From NCBI RefSeq assembly GCF_014896945.1, contig NZ_CP054719.1, forward strand, positions 1,225,153 through 1,289,152: a DNA stretch of 64,000 nt, in the 5' to 3' direction. Both the position numbers and the translations under genes were made by a program. Below the pieces are notes generated by a model, which saw nothing but the letters and a program-made list of their open reading frames with translations, was not told where the DNA came from and did no database searches. Position 1 is the first letter of the stretch. Each line of letters opens with the position of its first letter. Shown in pieces: positions 1-8,986 of this stretch. The DNA is from Candidatus Bodocaedibacter vickermanii (GTDB lineage Bacteria > Pseudomonadota > Alphaproteobacteria > UBA6184).

Positions 1-2
1 TT

Positions 3-116
3 TTGTTTTTTTATAGAAGACCTTATTTCAAAGCCTTGAAGAACAACTTGGTGGAAGATATCAAAAGTAAATTCGTAAGTCAAAGGATAAAAAAATATTT
101 TTTTTGTGATGAATAG
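3..116 (+). CDS. C-terminal end of a gene cut by the window edge
   Basis: An open frame enters from the left edge and stops at TAG 114-116. It gives about 37 residues, basic and hydrophobic (FKALKNNLVEDIKSKF in the middle), plausible as the tail of a real protein but too short to name. The stop overlaps the left arm of a hairpin made of two DnaA-like boxes. It could equally be a chance frame in AT-rich DNA. Confidence 0.3.
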   Translation: MFFYRRPYFKALKNNLVEDIKSKFVSQRIKKYFFCDE

Positions 117-151
117 TTATCCCCAAAATCTGGGGATAACTATGTGTATAA
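115..151. promoter_or_regulatory. Hairpin of two near-DnaA boxes plus one perfect box
   Basis: AGTTATCCCC (115-124) and GGGGATAACT (132-141) form a perfect 10-bp inverted repeat; each contains a one-mismatch DnaA box. A perfect box, read TGTGTATAA (143-151, TTATACACA on the other strand), follows directly. It may be an outlying part of the candidate origin at 2.57-2.76 kb or a terminator for the partial upstream gene. Confidence 0.5.
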
Positions 152-222
152 CCATGCAGTTAAAATTAAAGGAGCTGATTATGCTAGACAATTGACCTGT
201 TTGATCAAAATTTGTGCAGTTT

Positions 223-1074
223 TTAGCGTGCAGGGATATAATAAAATACTTTCATTAATCCAACAGTGTTAAATCCAAGCTTTGGGTAGACGGGAACCCC
301 CAGAGGCTGAGCTTGCAAGACGCTCCAACGATAGCCGCGTGCAATGGCTTCTTTTAATGGAACGTAACTGAGCGCAGAGCCTAATCCGTGCCTGCGGTAA
401 TCAGGATGAACTCCCACCCAATATAGGCTTGCAAAATGTTCGCTAAAGTATATCAGGCTGCTTCCTATGACTTCGCCGTTTACAGACCCTAGATAAAAGG
501 AGACAGTGGGATTCTTTTTTGAGGGTTTGAAATTGTTAAAATATTCACGCAGTTGCGTTGCTTCTTGTGGGTTTCGCCGGGCGGCTGAAACTTTTACCCA
601 TTGATCAAATTCAGCATCAGTCGTTACTTTCCAGATTTTTAAATTAGGTTTAAATGTATAGTTTTGATCGAGTTTTTGTAAGTCCAGTGCCATCGATGTA
701 AAGTCATCGCTTTCTTTTAAAGAGGTTATGTATTTGAAAATATGATCGTCATCGTCTGCTTCAAAAAAAATAGTGAAGGCGCGATCTTTCATTTTATTGA
801 TTACAAGGTCTGAATTTTTATAATTTTTGGCGATGTATACATAGTTTAAGCCGTAAGCATTGTGGCTTTTGACATATTGATAGTCAGCTTCGTTTCGGGC
901 TTCGTAGCCGGCCATTTGCCCGACAAGTGTCCAAAATTCTCTGTGGCTTTGTACAGCCCATTCATGTAGCTGTTTTGGAGTCTTATCGTCTTTGCAAGGG
1001 GCGGCATTTATGTGCGTAAAAGAAATAAATAACAGGCTTAAAATAAATAGTGGTTTTTGAAAAAAACGTTGCAT
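223..1074 (-). CDS. Secreted GNAT-family N-acetyltransferase
   Basis: The 283-residue protein starts with a signal peptide (basic start, hydrophobic core about residues 8-20, cleavage near NAA). The C-terminal half is a GNAT fold: beta strands around residues 190-220, then the acetyl-CoA loop YRRHGLGSA and the closing LGF motif near the end. GNAT enzymes move acetyl from acetyl-CoA to an amine; the substrate cannot be told. The start has AGGA about 8 nt upstream. An exported GNAT is unusual because acetyl-CoA is cytosolic, so the N-terminus could instead be a membrane anchor. It stands alone, reading away from the candidate origin. Confidence 0.7.
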   Translation of the reverse strand: MQRFFQKPLFILSLLFISFTHINAAPCKDDKTPKQLHEWAVQSHREFWTLVGQMAGYEARNEADYQYVKSHNAYGLNYVYIAKNYKNSDLVINKMKDRAFTIFFEADDDDHIFKYITSLKESDDFTSMALDLQKLDQNYTFKPNLKIWKVTTDAEFDQWVKVSAARRNPQEATQLREYFNNFKPSKKNPTVSFYLGSVNGEVIGSSLIYFSEHFASLYWVGVHPDYRRHGLGSALSYVPLKEAIARGYRWSVLQAQPLGVPVYPKLGFNTVGLMKVFYYIPAR

Positions 1075-1230
1075 CGGATTGTCCTGGTTTAATTTTCATG
1101 TGTCAACAAAATATATAACATAGACTTATTTAATAAAGTCTAAAAAACTAAATATCAAGTGTGGTTAAGATTACATTAACTTTCTTAAATTCTTATTATC
1201 CCTGATCAGCTATAGATAAATCTATTGGAT

Positions 1231-1261
1231 GCAACAGCACGTTGCCGGGGATCATCCCTGG
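1231..1261. repeat. Two hairpins of the dispersed variable-stem family
   Basis: GCAAC/GTTGC (1231-1245) is followed by GGGGATCATCCCTGG-type palindrome (about 1247-1261). The second hairpin overlaps the 3' end of the UbiH-like gene and provides its stop codon. Confidence 0.75.
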
Positions 1262-2400
1262 ATGCCAAATGATGCGCTGTTTATGGCAAGGTGTGAAAAA
1301 AATGAGTGCGTGTGAAAAAGATGCATGCCTTTGTTCAGGATGCTGCGTGTCGGGCGATGAGGTGTGGTGAACCATCCTGCAGCTGCGTGGGTTACACCCA
1401 GTAAAGAATATCGGTCGGCTTGTCGTGACTGAGCATACCGTGCGAGGTGAGTGTGACTTCCTAAATCTAACCCTATGTTAAACTGGGTAGATAAATGGCG
1501 GATGAGCGTTGTTATATCCCGAATAGCTAGATTCATTCCTTGGCCTGCCACGGGGTGAATCGCATTGGCGGCATCACCCAGCAGTACCCAACGATGTCCG
1601 GCGCGTTGATTTGCCATGAATGCCTTTAAAGGATATTGTCCCACAGGCGTTATGTGTCGAAGTGTACCGAGATAATCGTGTGCTAGGGCAGACAGTAGTC
1701 TTTCAATCGAGGTTTCCTGTGATGGCAGCAACGTATTTTTTAGTGACCACACAAACGTAGACGTGTGCGGATCTTTAAGGGGTATGAAGGCTAAAGCTCC
1801 CTGAGGGATAAAAAATTCAAAGGCGCGATGATGATGAGATATTTCGTGGTGTAGAGTCCCTGTCAATGCAGTTTGATGATAATCAATGACGCGTGTTGAG
1901 CTGAGTATTTCGCGGACTTTAGAATGTCTGCCATCAGCACCAATGATTAATCGCCCTTGGATTTGAGTACCGTTGTCTAACGTTACTGTAGCATGTGTGG
2001 TTGCGATAGTAATGGTGTTAATCGCATGCCCATGGCAATAGTCGACATTGGTTGATTCGCTTAGTTTTTTTTCTAACGTGGGGCGAAGAGCAGAGTTTGC
2101 GATATTGTAGCCCAGTGGAGTGTTGGGTTGTTTTAACATTAAGGGCGCCTTATCTGTATTCATTCCAATGTGAATTTCTTGAATAGGGCTGGCTGCATTT
2201 TTTAAATCATTTTCCCATAACGATAAGCTATCCATTAAGTCTATCGAAGATTGAGAGAGAGCTGTTGCGCGATGATCCTGAATTGTGTTGGGGATATGCT
2301 TGTCGATAATGCATAGTTTTAAGTGGGGAAAGGCTTTATGTAAGCTGATAGCGGTTAATGTTCCGATATAGCTTTGCCCAATAATAACACAATCATACAT
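1252..2400 (-). CDS. UbiH/UbiF/COQ6-type FAD-dependent hydroxylase
   Basis: This 382-residue flavoprotein is of the family that hydroxylates the ring of ubiquinone precursors at the inner membrane face. Visible marks are the N-terminal beta-alpha-beta FAD fold (VIIGQSYIG, with a serine in place of the usual glycine), the ADG motif (LIIGADGRHSKVRE, about residue 152) and the ribose-binding LLGDAANAIHPVAGQGMNLA motif about residue 275. Length fits the family. Which ring position it acts on (UbiH, UbiF or UbiI type) cannot be decided. The last codons and TGA stop come from an inserted hairpin repeat, so the original C-terminus may have been slightly different. Confidence 0.85.
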   Translation of the reverse strand: MYDCVIIGQSYIGTLTAISLHKAFPHLKLCIIDKHIPNTIQDHRATALSQSSIDLMDSLSLWENDLKNAASPIQEIHIGMNTDKAPLMLKQPNTPLGYNIANSALRPTLEKKLSESTNVDYCHGHAINTITIATTHATVTLDNGTQIQGRLIIGADGRHSKVREILSSTRVIDYHQTALTGTLHHEISHHHRAFEFFIPQGALAFIPLKDPHTSTFVWSLKNTLLPSQETSIERLLSALAHDYLGTLRHITPVGQYPLKAFMANQRAGHRWVLLGDAANAIHPVAGQGMNLAIRDITTLIRHLSTQFNIGLDLGSHTHLARYAQSRQADRYSLLGVTHAAAGWFTTPHRPTRSILNKGMHLFHTHSFFSHLAINSASFGIQG

Positions 2401-2570
2401 ATTAAAATCTCATCAAGAACGTGTGTACAGTCTAACATAAAAATGAATGAGGGTAGAGTTAGATTTTTTTAAGTGTGTGGTTTTGGCTCTTTTACCAAAA
2501 GTGTCATATTGAGCAACATTTTTTACTATATTAAAAGGGGAGGAGAAGTGCTGTCTTTGGAAAAGTCAAT

Positions 2571-2760
2571 TATTAAAAAATATTTTTTCTTGTGGATAAC
2601 TTTGTGTATAAGTCTGTGAGTTAAAGCAATCCATCTAAAACAAACACGGGCATTGATCTATTTTTTATAAAAATCAAGCTGTTTTTTATTGTTCATATAC
2701 AAATACTTATCCACATTTTTTGTGGATAAGTCTGTGAATAAAAGTGGGGATAACTCTGTT
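2571..2760. other. Candidate chromosomal replication origin (oriC)
   Basis: Within about 165 bp there are four perfect DnaA boxes (TTATCCACA or TTATACACA): 2591-2599, 2603-2611, 2721-2729 on the minus strand and 2707-2715 on the plus strand. Weaker boxes are TGTGAATAA (2733-2741) and TGGGGATAA (2745-2753). Boxes 2707-2715 and 2721-2729 face each other. AT-rich stretches lie at 2570-2590 and 2658-2694 and could be the unwinding element. Genes on the two sides point away from the region, as at many origins. Position next to murB is not a known alphaproteobacterial oriC context, so this remains a prediction. Confidence 0.6.
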
Positions 2761-2879
2761 TGCAATGGAGTTTAATTTTCTGCTGAACTGTTTGATTCAT
2801 TTTTAGGCATGATGAATTGTCATGGACTTTGTCAGTAGGCTCTGCTAAATTAGATCAACGAAAGGACAGTTGTTACATT

Positions 2880-3776
2880 ATGATAAGCGAGTTACCTAAA
2901 GTTCGTGGGCGGTACACGGTTAATGAATCTTTATCTAACTATGTTTGGTTTAAAGTTGGTGGACCTGCTGATGTTATTTTTAAGCCAGCGGATCTAGATG
3001 ACTTAGTTTTTTTTCTAAAACACACATCACCCGAATTGGATATTTTTACCTTAGGTCTTGGATCAAACGTTCTTATCAGAGATGGTGGTATGAACGGTGT
3101 TGTGATTCGTTTGGGGCGTGGGTTTACAGAATGTCGAATCGAAAATGATATGATCATCACAGGGGCTGGTGCTTTAGATCGCAATGTAGCATTAACAGCA
3201 GCGGATGCCGGGCTTGCTGGGTTAGAATTTCTGGCATCGATACCTGGAACCATTGGTGGCGCCTTAAAGATGAACGCTGGGTGTTATGATGGGGAGGTTA
3301 AGGATGTGTTGGTTTGGGCGAAAGCCTTAGACATGCAAGGAAACCTTAAAACGTATTCCGTAGAAGAGTTAAAGTATACGTATCGTCATTGTGGGTTGGA
3401 TGAGCCTGTCATTTTTGTTGAGGCTTGTTTTAAGGCGAAAGAACGTCTTCCATCGACGGTGATTCATGACAAGATCAATGATTTCTTAGCAAGGCGTGAG
3501 GCGAGTCAACCGATTCGTTCGAAAACGGGCGGTAGCACGTTTAAAAATCCTGAAGGCGTGAAGGCGTGGGAATTGGTTGATAAGGTTGGTGGGCGTGGTT
3601 TGAAAATTGGGGATGCTCAATTTTCTGAGAAGCATTGCAATTTTCTAATTAATACGAACAATGCAACCGCTGCAGATATTGAGGCCTTAGGCGAACTGGT
3701 GCGGTCTAAAGTGTTGCAGGAGTGTGGAGTTGATCTGCACTGGGAAATCATGCGCATAGGTAAGCCTGCACAATGA
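2880..3776 (+). CDS. murB: UDP-N-acetylenolpyruvoylglucosamine reductase
   Basis: MurB reduces UDP-GlcNAc-enolpyruvate to UDP-MurNAc with NADPH and FAD, the second step of peptidoglycan precursor synthesis in the cytosol. Seen here: FAD-binding start NYVWFKVGGPADV, LGLGSNVLIRDGG, the GTIGGALKMNAGCY loop, the catalytic serine in KTGGSTFKNP, and the C-terminal HWEIMRIG glutamate. The ATG at 2880 gives 298 residues and matches the usual start just before the FAD domain; a TTG 63 nt upstream would add an unlike extension. The 3' end overlaps ftsQ by 4 nt (ATGA), so the two are translationally coupled. Confidence 0.95.
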   Translation: MISELPKVRGRYTVNESLSNYVWFKVGGPADVIFKPADLDDLVFFLKHTSPELDIFTLGLGSNVLIRDGGMNGVVIRLGRGFTECRIENDMIITGAGALDRNVALTAADAGLAGLEFLASIPGTIGGALKMNAGCYDGEVKDVLVWAKALDMQGNLKTYSVEELKYTYRHCGLDEPVIFVEACFKAKERLPSTVIHDKINDFLARREASQPIRSKTGGSTFKNPEGVKAWELVDKVGGRGLKIGDAQFSEKHCNFLINTNNATAADIEALGELVRSKVLQECGVDLHWEIMRIGKPAQ

Positions 3777-4573
3777 AAAAAACCAGGTCAAAACTTTCTA
3801 GGAAACGCATTGCAATCTATATAAGTATAGCGTTGTTAAGCATTGCAGTGGGGGCGTTTTTTATTAGCGCTTCGTTACGTGAACGTGTTGAGAGTGTAAA
3901 AGATACAGCGCAATCTTGGGTACAAGAAACGAGCTTAAAATTAGCAAGGATTGCTGGATTTTCTGTAGAAAACATACAAATCAGCGGATTGCGATACACG
4001 TCCAAAGTCGATGTATTAAAGGTGCTTAATATTAATTATGGCGATAATATTTTTGGTGTAGATACGGAAGCTTTATTGTTGGAGTTAAAAAAAATTGGAT
4101 GGATTGAACATATTACCATTCAAAAGAAATTTCCGAACACGATTGATATTGTGATTCAGGAATATCGTCCGTATGCGTTATGGCAATATAAGGGTAACGT
4201 TGTTGTTATTGCTGAAACTGGCGTGGTTATTCCAAAAGCGGATCCCAAACACTTTTCAGATTTGATGCTTGTGGTTGGAGAAAAAGCAAACTTACAATGT
4301 AAGGGATTGTTTTCAATTTTGATGGATTATCCTGGGTTTAAAGATATGATTACATCTGCACAGTTTATGCATGGTCGACGCTGGAGATTATATTTTTCAA
4401 GCAATGTGCTTGTGGACTTGCCAGAAGATAATATCGGCGATACTATACATAGTATATATGCATTGCATCAAAAACAAAAAATATTAGATCGAGATGTAGA
4501 AATTATTGACATTAGAGTGCCTAATAAGATAGTATTTAAAGGAAGTAGAATTGCTAGAAAACAAAAAAATTGA
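3773..4573 (+). CDS. ftsQ: Cell division protein FtsQ
   Basis: FtsQ is a bitopic divisome protein linking early and late division proteins. The 266-residue product has a short basic cytoplasmic tail, one membrane segment (about residues 14-31), then a POTRA domain beginning VENIQISGLRYTSKVDVLK and the beta-rich FtsQ domain (IDIVIQEYRPYALWQY onwards). It lies between murB and ftsA, overlapping both by 4 nt if the upstream ftsA TTG were used, which is the classic alphaproteobacterial order. Lower sequence conservation is normal for this family. Confidence 0.92.
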   Translation: MKKTRSKLSRKRIAIYISIALLSIAVGAFFISASLRERVESVKDTAQSWVQETSLKLARIAGFSVENIQISGLRYTSKVDVLKVLNINYGDNIFGVDTEALLLELKKIGWIEHITIQKKFPNTIDIVIQEYRPYALWQYKGNVVVIAETGVVIPKADPKHFSDLMLVVGEKANLQCKGLFSILMDYPGFKDMITSAQFMHGRRWRLYFSSNVLVDLPEDNIGDTIHSIYALHQKQKILDRDVEIIDIRVPNKIVFKGSRIARKQKN

Positions 4574-4593
4574 CGAACTGGGAGGTTTGGTTT

Positions 4594-5835
4594 TTGTTGT
4601 TTAAGCGCAACACATCGCCACAGACGTATCATGTCCCCACCATGAATGTATTGGATTTGGGATCGACTAAGTTTATGTGTGCTCAGGGACATAAGGTAAA
4701 TAATACCTTTCGTACTGCTGGGTTTGGATATCACGCTGCTGGTGGCATGACTGGCGGGCGCATTACTGATATTTCATTATGCGAAGATAGCATTTTACGC
4801 GCCATCGAAACGGCTGAAAACCAATCTGGAGAAGTCATTAAAGATATTACAGTTGGTTTAGGTGGTCCCTGTATCCAAAATAAAATCATTAAGATTTCTG
4901 TGCAAGTGGGTGGAGACATTGTCGAAGACCATCATGTGGAAACGCTTTTCCAAGAGTTGTTGCGATTTTCTGCAAAGCAGGACAAAGAAGTATTATACTT
5001 TATTCCACAATCTTATACGTTGGATGGGGCCATGGGAGTTTTGGATCCCAGGGGAATGATTGCAAAAGAATTATCAGGATCGTTTTTTGTAACCTTTGGT
5101 CAACGGATGTTTATGGAAAACATCATGAATGTATTAGACCGGTGCCATTTAATTCCGCAACAATTTATTTCAACCGGGTATGCATCGTCCTTGGGGGCGT
5201 TGTTAAAAGATGAAACGGTGTTAGGCGTAACCCATATTGATATGGGGGGGCGACATACAGATGTGACAACATTCCGCGAAGGTAACGTTGTTCAAGCATT
5301 TTCGTTACCTGTCGGTGGGGAACATATTACTCAAGATGTGGCCAGAGGTGTTGGCATTAGTATGGCTGATGCAGAACGATTGAAAACATTGTACGGCTCA
5401 TCTATAATAGAACGTGGTGACGATCAAAAAATACTGCAAGTTCAGATGTTAAACAGTATGAGCGGTAAACAAGTCACAAAACAGCTGTTGGCAACGATCA
5501 TTCGTTCGCGGGTTGAAGAAATGTTTGAAATGATTACACAACAGATTAAGATTAATATATTAGCCACAGGTCAACGGTATGTGTTGACGGGTGGTTCTAG
5601 CATGCTGCATGGCATAAAAGAAAAAGCCGAATTGATGTTAAGAGGTACGGTAAGGTTAGGGCACCCTACAAACGTTGTGGGAGCTAATACAGCATCAATG
5701 GGGCCAGAGTTTTCGGTATGTGCAGGATTGTTTGCTTTGGTAGATAAAAATACCCAAGAGGTAGCCATTCCTAAACATACATCACGTAAGTTTTTCTGGG
5801 ATAGACTTAAGTCTTGGATGTACGATACAATTTAG
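4594..5835 (+). CDS. ftsA: Cell division protein FtsA
   Basis: FtsA is the actin-like ATPase that ties FtsZ filaments to the membrane. Visible are the phosphate-1 motif LDLGSTKFMCA, the SHS2 subdomain region, phosphate-2 THIDMGGRHTDVT, the adenosine motif VLTGGSSMLHGI, and a C-terminal amphipathic tail (RKFFWDRLKSWMYDTI) that would bind the membrane. No ATG start is available near the expected N-terminus. TTG at 4594 sits 8 nt after a strong GGAGG (4581-4585) and is preferred; TTG at 4570, just overlapping ftsQ, is the alternative. Confidence 0.93.
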   Translation: MLFKRNTSPQTYHVPTMNVLDLGSTKFMCAQGHKVNNTFRTAGFGYHAAGGMTGGRITDISLCEDSILRAIETAENQSGEVIKDITVGLGGPCIQNKIIKISVQVGGDIVEDHHVETLFQELLRFSAKQDKEVLYFIPQSYTLDGAMGVLDPRGMIAKELSGSFFVTFGQRMFMENIMNVLDRCHLIPQQFISTGYASSLGALLKDETVLGVTHIDMGGRHTDVTTFREGNVVQAFSLPVGGEHITQDVARGVGISMADAERLKTLYGSSIIERGDDQKILQVQMLNSMSGKQVTKQLLATIIRSRVEEMFEMITQQIKINILATGQRYVLTGGSSMLHGIKEKAELMLRGTVRLGHPTNVVGANTASMGPEFSVCAGLFALVDKNTQEVAIPKHTSRKFFWDRLKSWMYDTI

Positions 5836-5853
5836 TTAAAAAAGGTTAAATGG

Positions 5854-7254
5854 ATGGAAGAACAATTGACATTAAATACTCGCGATAAAACGACTGAGGA
5901 CTTACACGAGTTAAAACCCAAAATTACTGTGATCGGTATTGGTGGGGCAGGTGGAAACGCTGTTAACAACATGATTCGTTATCAGCTTGAAGGCGTGGAG
6001 TTTATAACAGGAAATACAGACGCACAAGCGTTGGTACATTCGTTAGCGCCCCATCGTCTTCAATTAGGATTAGAAATCACTCAAGGACTGGGTGCTGGAT
6101 CTAGACCTGACGTTGGTAAAGCTGCAGCTGAAGAAACAGTTGCTGAAGTGATGAGTAAGATTAAAGGCTCTCACATGGTCTTTATTACAGCAGGTATGGG
6201 CGGTGGAACGGGTACGGGTGCAGCCCCCGTAATTGCAAAAGCTGCCAGAGAAGCTGGAATTTTGACGGTGGGTGTGGTAACAAAACCTTTCCATTTTGAA
6301 GGTTCAAACCGTATGAAGTCTGCGGAAAAAGGAATTATTGAATTACAACAATATGTTGATACATTAATCGTTATTCCAAACCAAAATCTATTTAGAATCG
6401 CAAACGAACGTACAACGTTAGCAGATGCCTTTAAAATGGCAGATGACGTGTTGTATTCAGGTGTGCGTGGGGTTACCGACCTAATGATTATGCCTGGTTT
6501 GATTAACTTGGACTTTGCTGACATTCGTTCTGTAATGGGCGAAATGGGTAAAGCCATGATGGGAACAGGCGAAGCTGAAGGCGAAAACCGTGCAATTGAA
6601 GCTGCAGAAGCTGCAATTTCAAATCCATTGTTAGACGATGTTTCAATGCGTGGCGCACGGGGTGTTTTGATTAACATCACGGGCGGATATGATATGACAT
6701 TGTTTGAAGTGGATGAGGCGGCTAACCGTATTCGTCAAGAAGTTGATCCCGAAGCTAATATTATTTTCGGTTCAACATTTGATGAAAAAATGGAAGGCGT
6801 TATCCGAGTATCTGTGGTTGCAACGGGAATTGACGCAGAATCAACTCAACATCGTTCAGCGGCAGCGAGATCAACATCACACAGTGGTTTCGGTAGTGCT
6901 CAACATATGCCTGAGCCAGTTGTTGCTCAACACAGTGCACCTCAAGAAACCCATGACGAATTTGATGATGAATTAACGGCGACGGCATCCGGTGAGTCGT
7001 TAAAATCGTCTGCAGATCACCATGAAGAGATGATCGAAGAATCTATGACGTCGACAGAACCCTACAGAAAAGCGCGCAAGTTGTCTTTCTTTGAACGGTT
7101 GACTGGTCGTCGTCATCAAGCTGATCTTGAAGAGGATCATTTATTTCACAAGCCTGCTCAACGTTCTAAAACAAAAGTTAGAACGGATGAAGATCTAAAT
7201 TTAGATGAAGGTGAAGAATTAGAAATACCCGCGTTTTTGAGACGCAAAAAATAG
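5854..7254 (+). CDS. ftsZ: Cell division protein FtsZ
   Basis: FtsZ is the tubulin-like GTPase that forms the division ring. The 466-residue protein shows [14 protein letters not shown] near the N-terminus, the tubulin signature GGGTGTGA at about residues 114-121, the NxDFADI synergy-loop stretch, a long low-complexity linker (about 320-440) and the conserved tail peptide [10 protein letters not shown] that binds FtsA. It starts 18 nt after ftsA and ends just before a strong terminator, closing the murB-ftsQAZ unit. Confidence 0.98.
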   Translation: MEEQLTLNTRDKTTEDLHELKPKITVIGIGGAGGNAVNNMIRYQLEGVEFITGNTDAQALVHSLAPHRLQLGLEITQGLGAGSRPDVGKAAAEETVAEVMSKIKGSHMVFITAGMGGGTGTGAAPVIAKAAREAGILTVGVVTKPFHFEGSNRMKSAEKGIIELQQYVDTLIVIPNQNLFRIANERTTLADAFKMADDVLYSGVRGVTDLMIMPGLINLDFADIRSVMGEMGKAMMGTGEAEGENRAIEAAEAAISNPLLDDVSMRGARGVLINITGGYDMTLFEVDEAANRIRQEVDPEANIIFGSTFDEKMEGVIRVSVVATGIDAESTQHRSAAARSTSHSGFGSAQHMPEPVVAQHSAPQETHDEFDDELTATASGESLKSSADHHEEMIEESMTSTEPYRKARKLSFFERLTGRRHQADLEEDHLFHKPAQRSKTKVRTDEDLNLDEGEELEIPAFLRRKK

Positions 7255-7281
7255 ACGTATTTAAGCGTCACACATAAATAT

Positions 7282-7307
7282 AAAAAGCCAATCTTTATTG
7301 GCTTTTT
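7282..7307 (+). terminator. Rho-independent terminator after ftsZ
   Basis: AAAAAGCCAAT (7282-7292), loop CTTT, ATTGGCTTTTT (7297-7307): an 11-bp stem with U-run, symmetric enough to work in both directions. Confidence 0.9.
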
Positions 7308-7441
7308 ATATTTATAGAGCTTTTTTAATCTGATATACCGCTAGAATCATTAAATTCCCCAACATACCCTAAGAATTAGAAACATTTAGATATAAACATA
7401 TTTTTATTTGTTATACACGTCTGCTTTCGTTAGCTTTAAAG

Positions 7442-7459
7442 AGTATCTGTAAAGATACT
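7442..7459 (+). promoter_or_regulatory. Small inverted repeat in the transporter leader
   Basis: AGTATCT-GTAA-AGATACT forms a 7-bp hairpin 33 nt before the start codon of the transporter gene, ahead of the ribosome site GGGAGGA. It could be an operator or a leader hairpin; nothing further supports a role. Confidence 0.3.
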
Positions 7460-7491
7460 TACCTTGTTAATTAATATGTGGGAGGACGCTG

Positions 7492-8868
7492 ATGGGGCTA
7501 TATTCGAAGCTGGATCGAGAGAAAAAAGAAGCCGTTGGACTATTGCAAATTGGAACTTTTTTGGAATATTTTGACTTGATGCTATATGTTCATATGGCTG
7601 TTGTGTTAAATGATTTGTTTTTTCCAAAGACGGATCCATTTACAGCAAAGCTATTGACGGCATTTGCATTTAGTTCAACGTTTGTCTTTAAGCCATTTGG
7701 AGCCCTTTTGTTTGGATACATTGGTGATAAAATGGGGCGCAAGGCAACCGTTGTAATGACGACGATGATAATGTCCGTGACGTGTTTTGTTATGGCAACG
7801 TTACCGACATACGCCCAAATTGGTATTACTGCGTCCATTGGCATTACTGTGTGTCGAATTCTTCAAAGTATTTCATCGTTAGGAGAATCCATCGGGTCAG
7901 AAATTTATCTTGCTGAAATTACCAAGCCGCCAGTGCGTTATCCAGTAGTTGGGCTAATCGGGGCTGCGGGAGCCTTTGGTTCGATGGCATCATTAGGGGC
8001 TGCGGATGCTTTGATATCGTTAGGGTTGAACTGGCGAGGGGTATTTTTACTAGGAGCTTTAATTGCCGTAATCGGAACGATGGCACGAACGCGATTGCGT
8101 GAAACAGCTGAGTTTTCAGATATGAAACGCCGTCTTCAAATTGCAGTAGAAGCAACGCGTAGAGAAGGTTTGGCTCAGGCAGCAGATTTGCTAAAAAGCA
8201 CAAGCAATGTTTGGAAAGAACGTGTGGAGGTAAAAACAGCCGTTGCATATTTTTTCACGTTTTGTAGTTGGCCAGTGTGTTTTTATGTTTCATATATGTA
8301 TTGCGGCAGCCTATTAAAGCAAAGCTTTGGTTTGACGGGTGAACAAGTTGTATCACACAACTTTATATTATCTGTGCTCAACTTTATAGGACTGCTAAGT
8401 TTTGTACTGTTAACATACAAGGTATACCCACTAAAAATTCTAAAAGCGAAAATGTATATATACTATCCATTTATTTTGCTAACTCCATTTTTTTTGAACA
8501 ATATTACATCGCCAATGGGGCTTTTAGCATTTCAAGTTGTTGGGGTAGTCTTTGGAACCTCTACAATACCCGCGCGAGCTATTTTCTTAATTCATTTTCC
8601 GATATTTAAACGATTTACTTATGCAGGCTTTTTAGCTGCAGTAGCCCATGCTTTGTTATACATTCTGACATCCTTTGGGTTGGCTTATTTAACAGAGCTG
8701 CTAGGTCACTGGGGGTTGTTATTAGTAACCGTTCCGACGTCGATTGGTTTTTCATTAGGGGTGCGGTATTTTGAACAATTGGAAAAAAATGCTGACTTGT
8801 TACAAAAGACAGGTGTAAAAAAAACTTCGTCATTTAAGGGGTTTAAAATAAACGACAACATGCTTTGA
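7492..8868 (+). CDS. MFS transporter, metabolite:H+ symporter (MHS) type
   Basis: The 458-residue protein has about 12 hydrophobic segments and the MHS/ProP-like N-terminus (GTFLEYFDLMLYVHMAVVL), followed by the loop 2-3 signature FGYIGDKMGRKATV and the helix 4-5 region CRILQSISSLGESIGSEIYLAE. Relatives carry proline, betaine or dicarboxylates with protons; in intracellular bacteria they are thought to take up host solutes. The substrate is not readable. It is a single gene between terminators, with a strong GGGAGGA ribosome site. A charged loop of about 40 residues follows helix 6. Confidence 0.85.
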   Translation: MGLYSKLDREKKEAVGLLQIGTFLEYFDLMLYVHMAVVLNDLFFPKTDPFTAKLLTAFAFSSTFVFKPFGALLFGYIGDKMGRKATVVMTTMIMSVTCFVMATLPTYAQIGITASIGITVCRILQSISSLGESIGSEIYLAEITKPPVRYPVVGLIGAAGAFGSMASLGAADALISLGLNWRGVFLLGALIAVIGTMARTRLRETAEFSDMKRRLQIAVEATRREGLAQAADLLKSTSNVWKERVEVKTAVAYFFTFCSWPVCFYVSYMYCGSLLKQSFGLTGEQVVSHNFILSVLNFIGLLSFVLLTYKVYPLKILKAKMYIYYPFILLTPFFLNNITSPMGLLAFQVVGVVFGTSTIPARAIFLIHFPIFKRFTYAGFLAAVAHALLYILTSFGLAYLTELLGHWGLLLVTVPTSIGFSLGVRYFEQLEKNADLLQKTGVKKTSSFKGFKINDNML

Positions 8869-8912
8869 TTTAAGAAAGTATAGCTGACTCTAAAAAAATT
8901 AAGAAGGATGTT

Positions 8913-8950
8913 GGGATCTGGCTAGAAGTGCCGGATCCCTTAATTTTTTG
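8913..8950 (+). terminator. Terminator after the MHS transporter
   Basis: GGGATCTGGC (8913-8922) pairs with GCCGGATCCC (8930-8939), one T-G pair, followed by TTAATTTTTTG. Confidence 0.85.
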
Positions 8951-8986
8951 AATGTATAGGAATGGATCTGAGGACAATCTAAATAT

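Noticed and set aside
171..195. Start codon with strong AAGGAG and a four-codon frame (ATG CTA GAC AAT TGA)
   Set aside because: Too short to call; it may be chance or the remnant of a lost gene.
2939..3253. Minus-strand frame inside murB
   Set aside because: A shadow of murB; no independent coding evidence.
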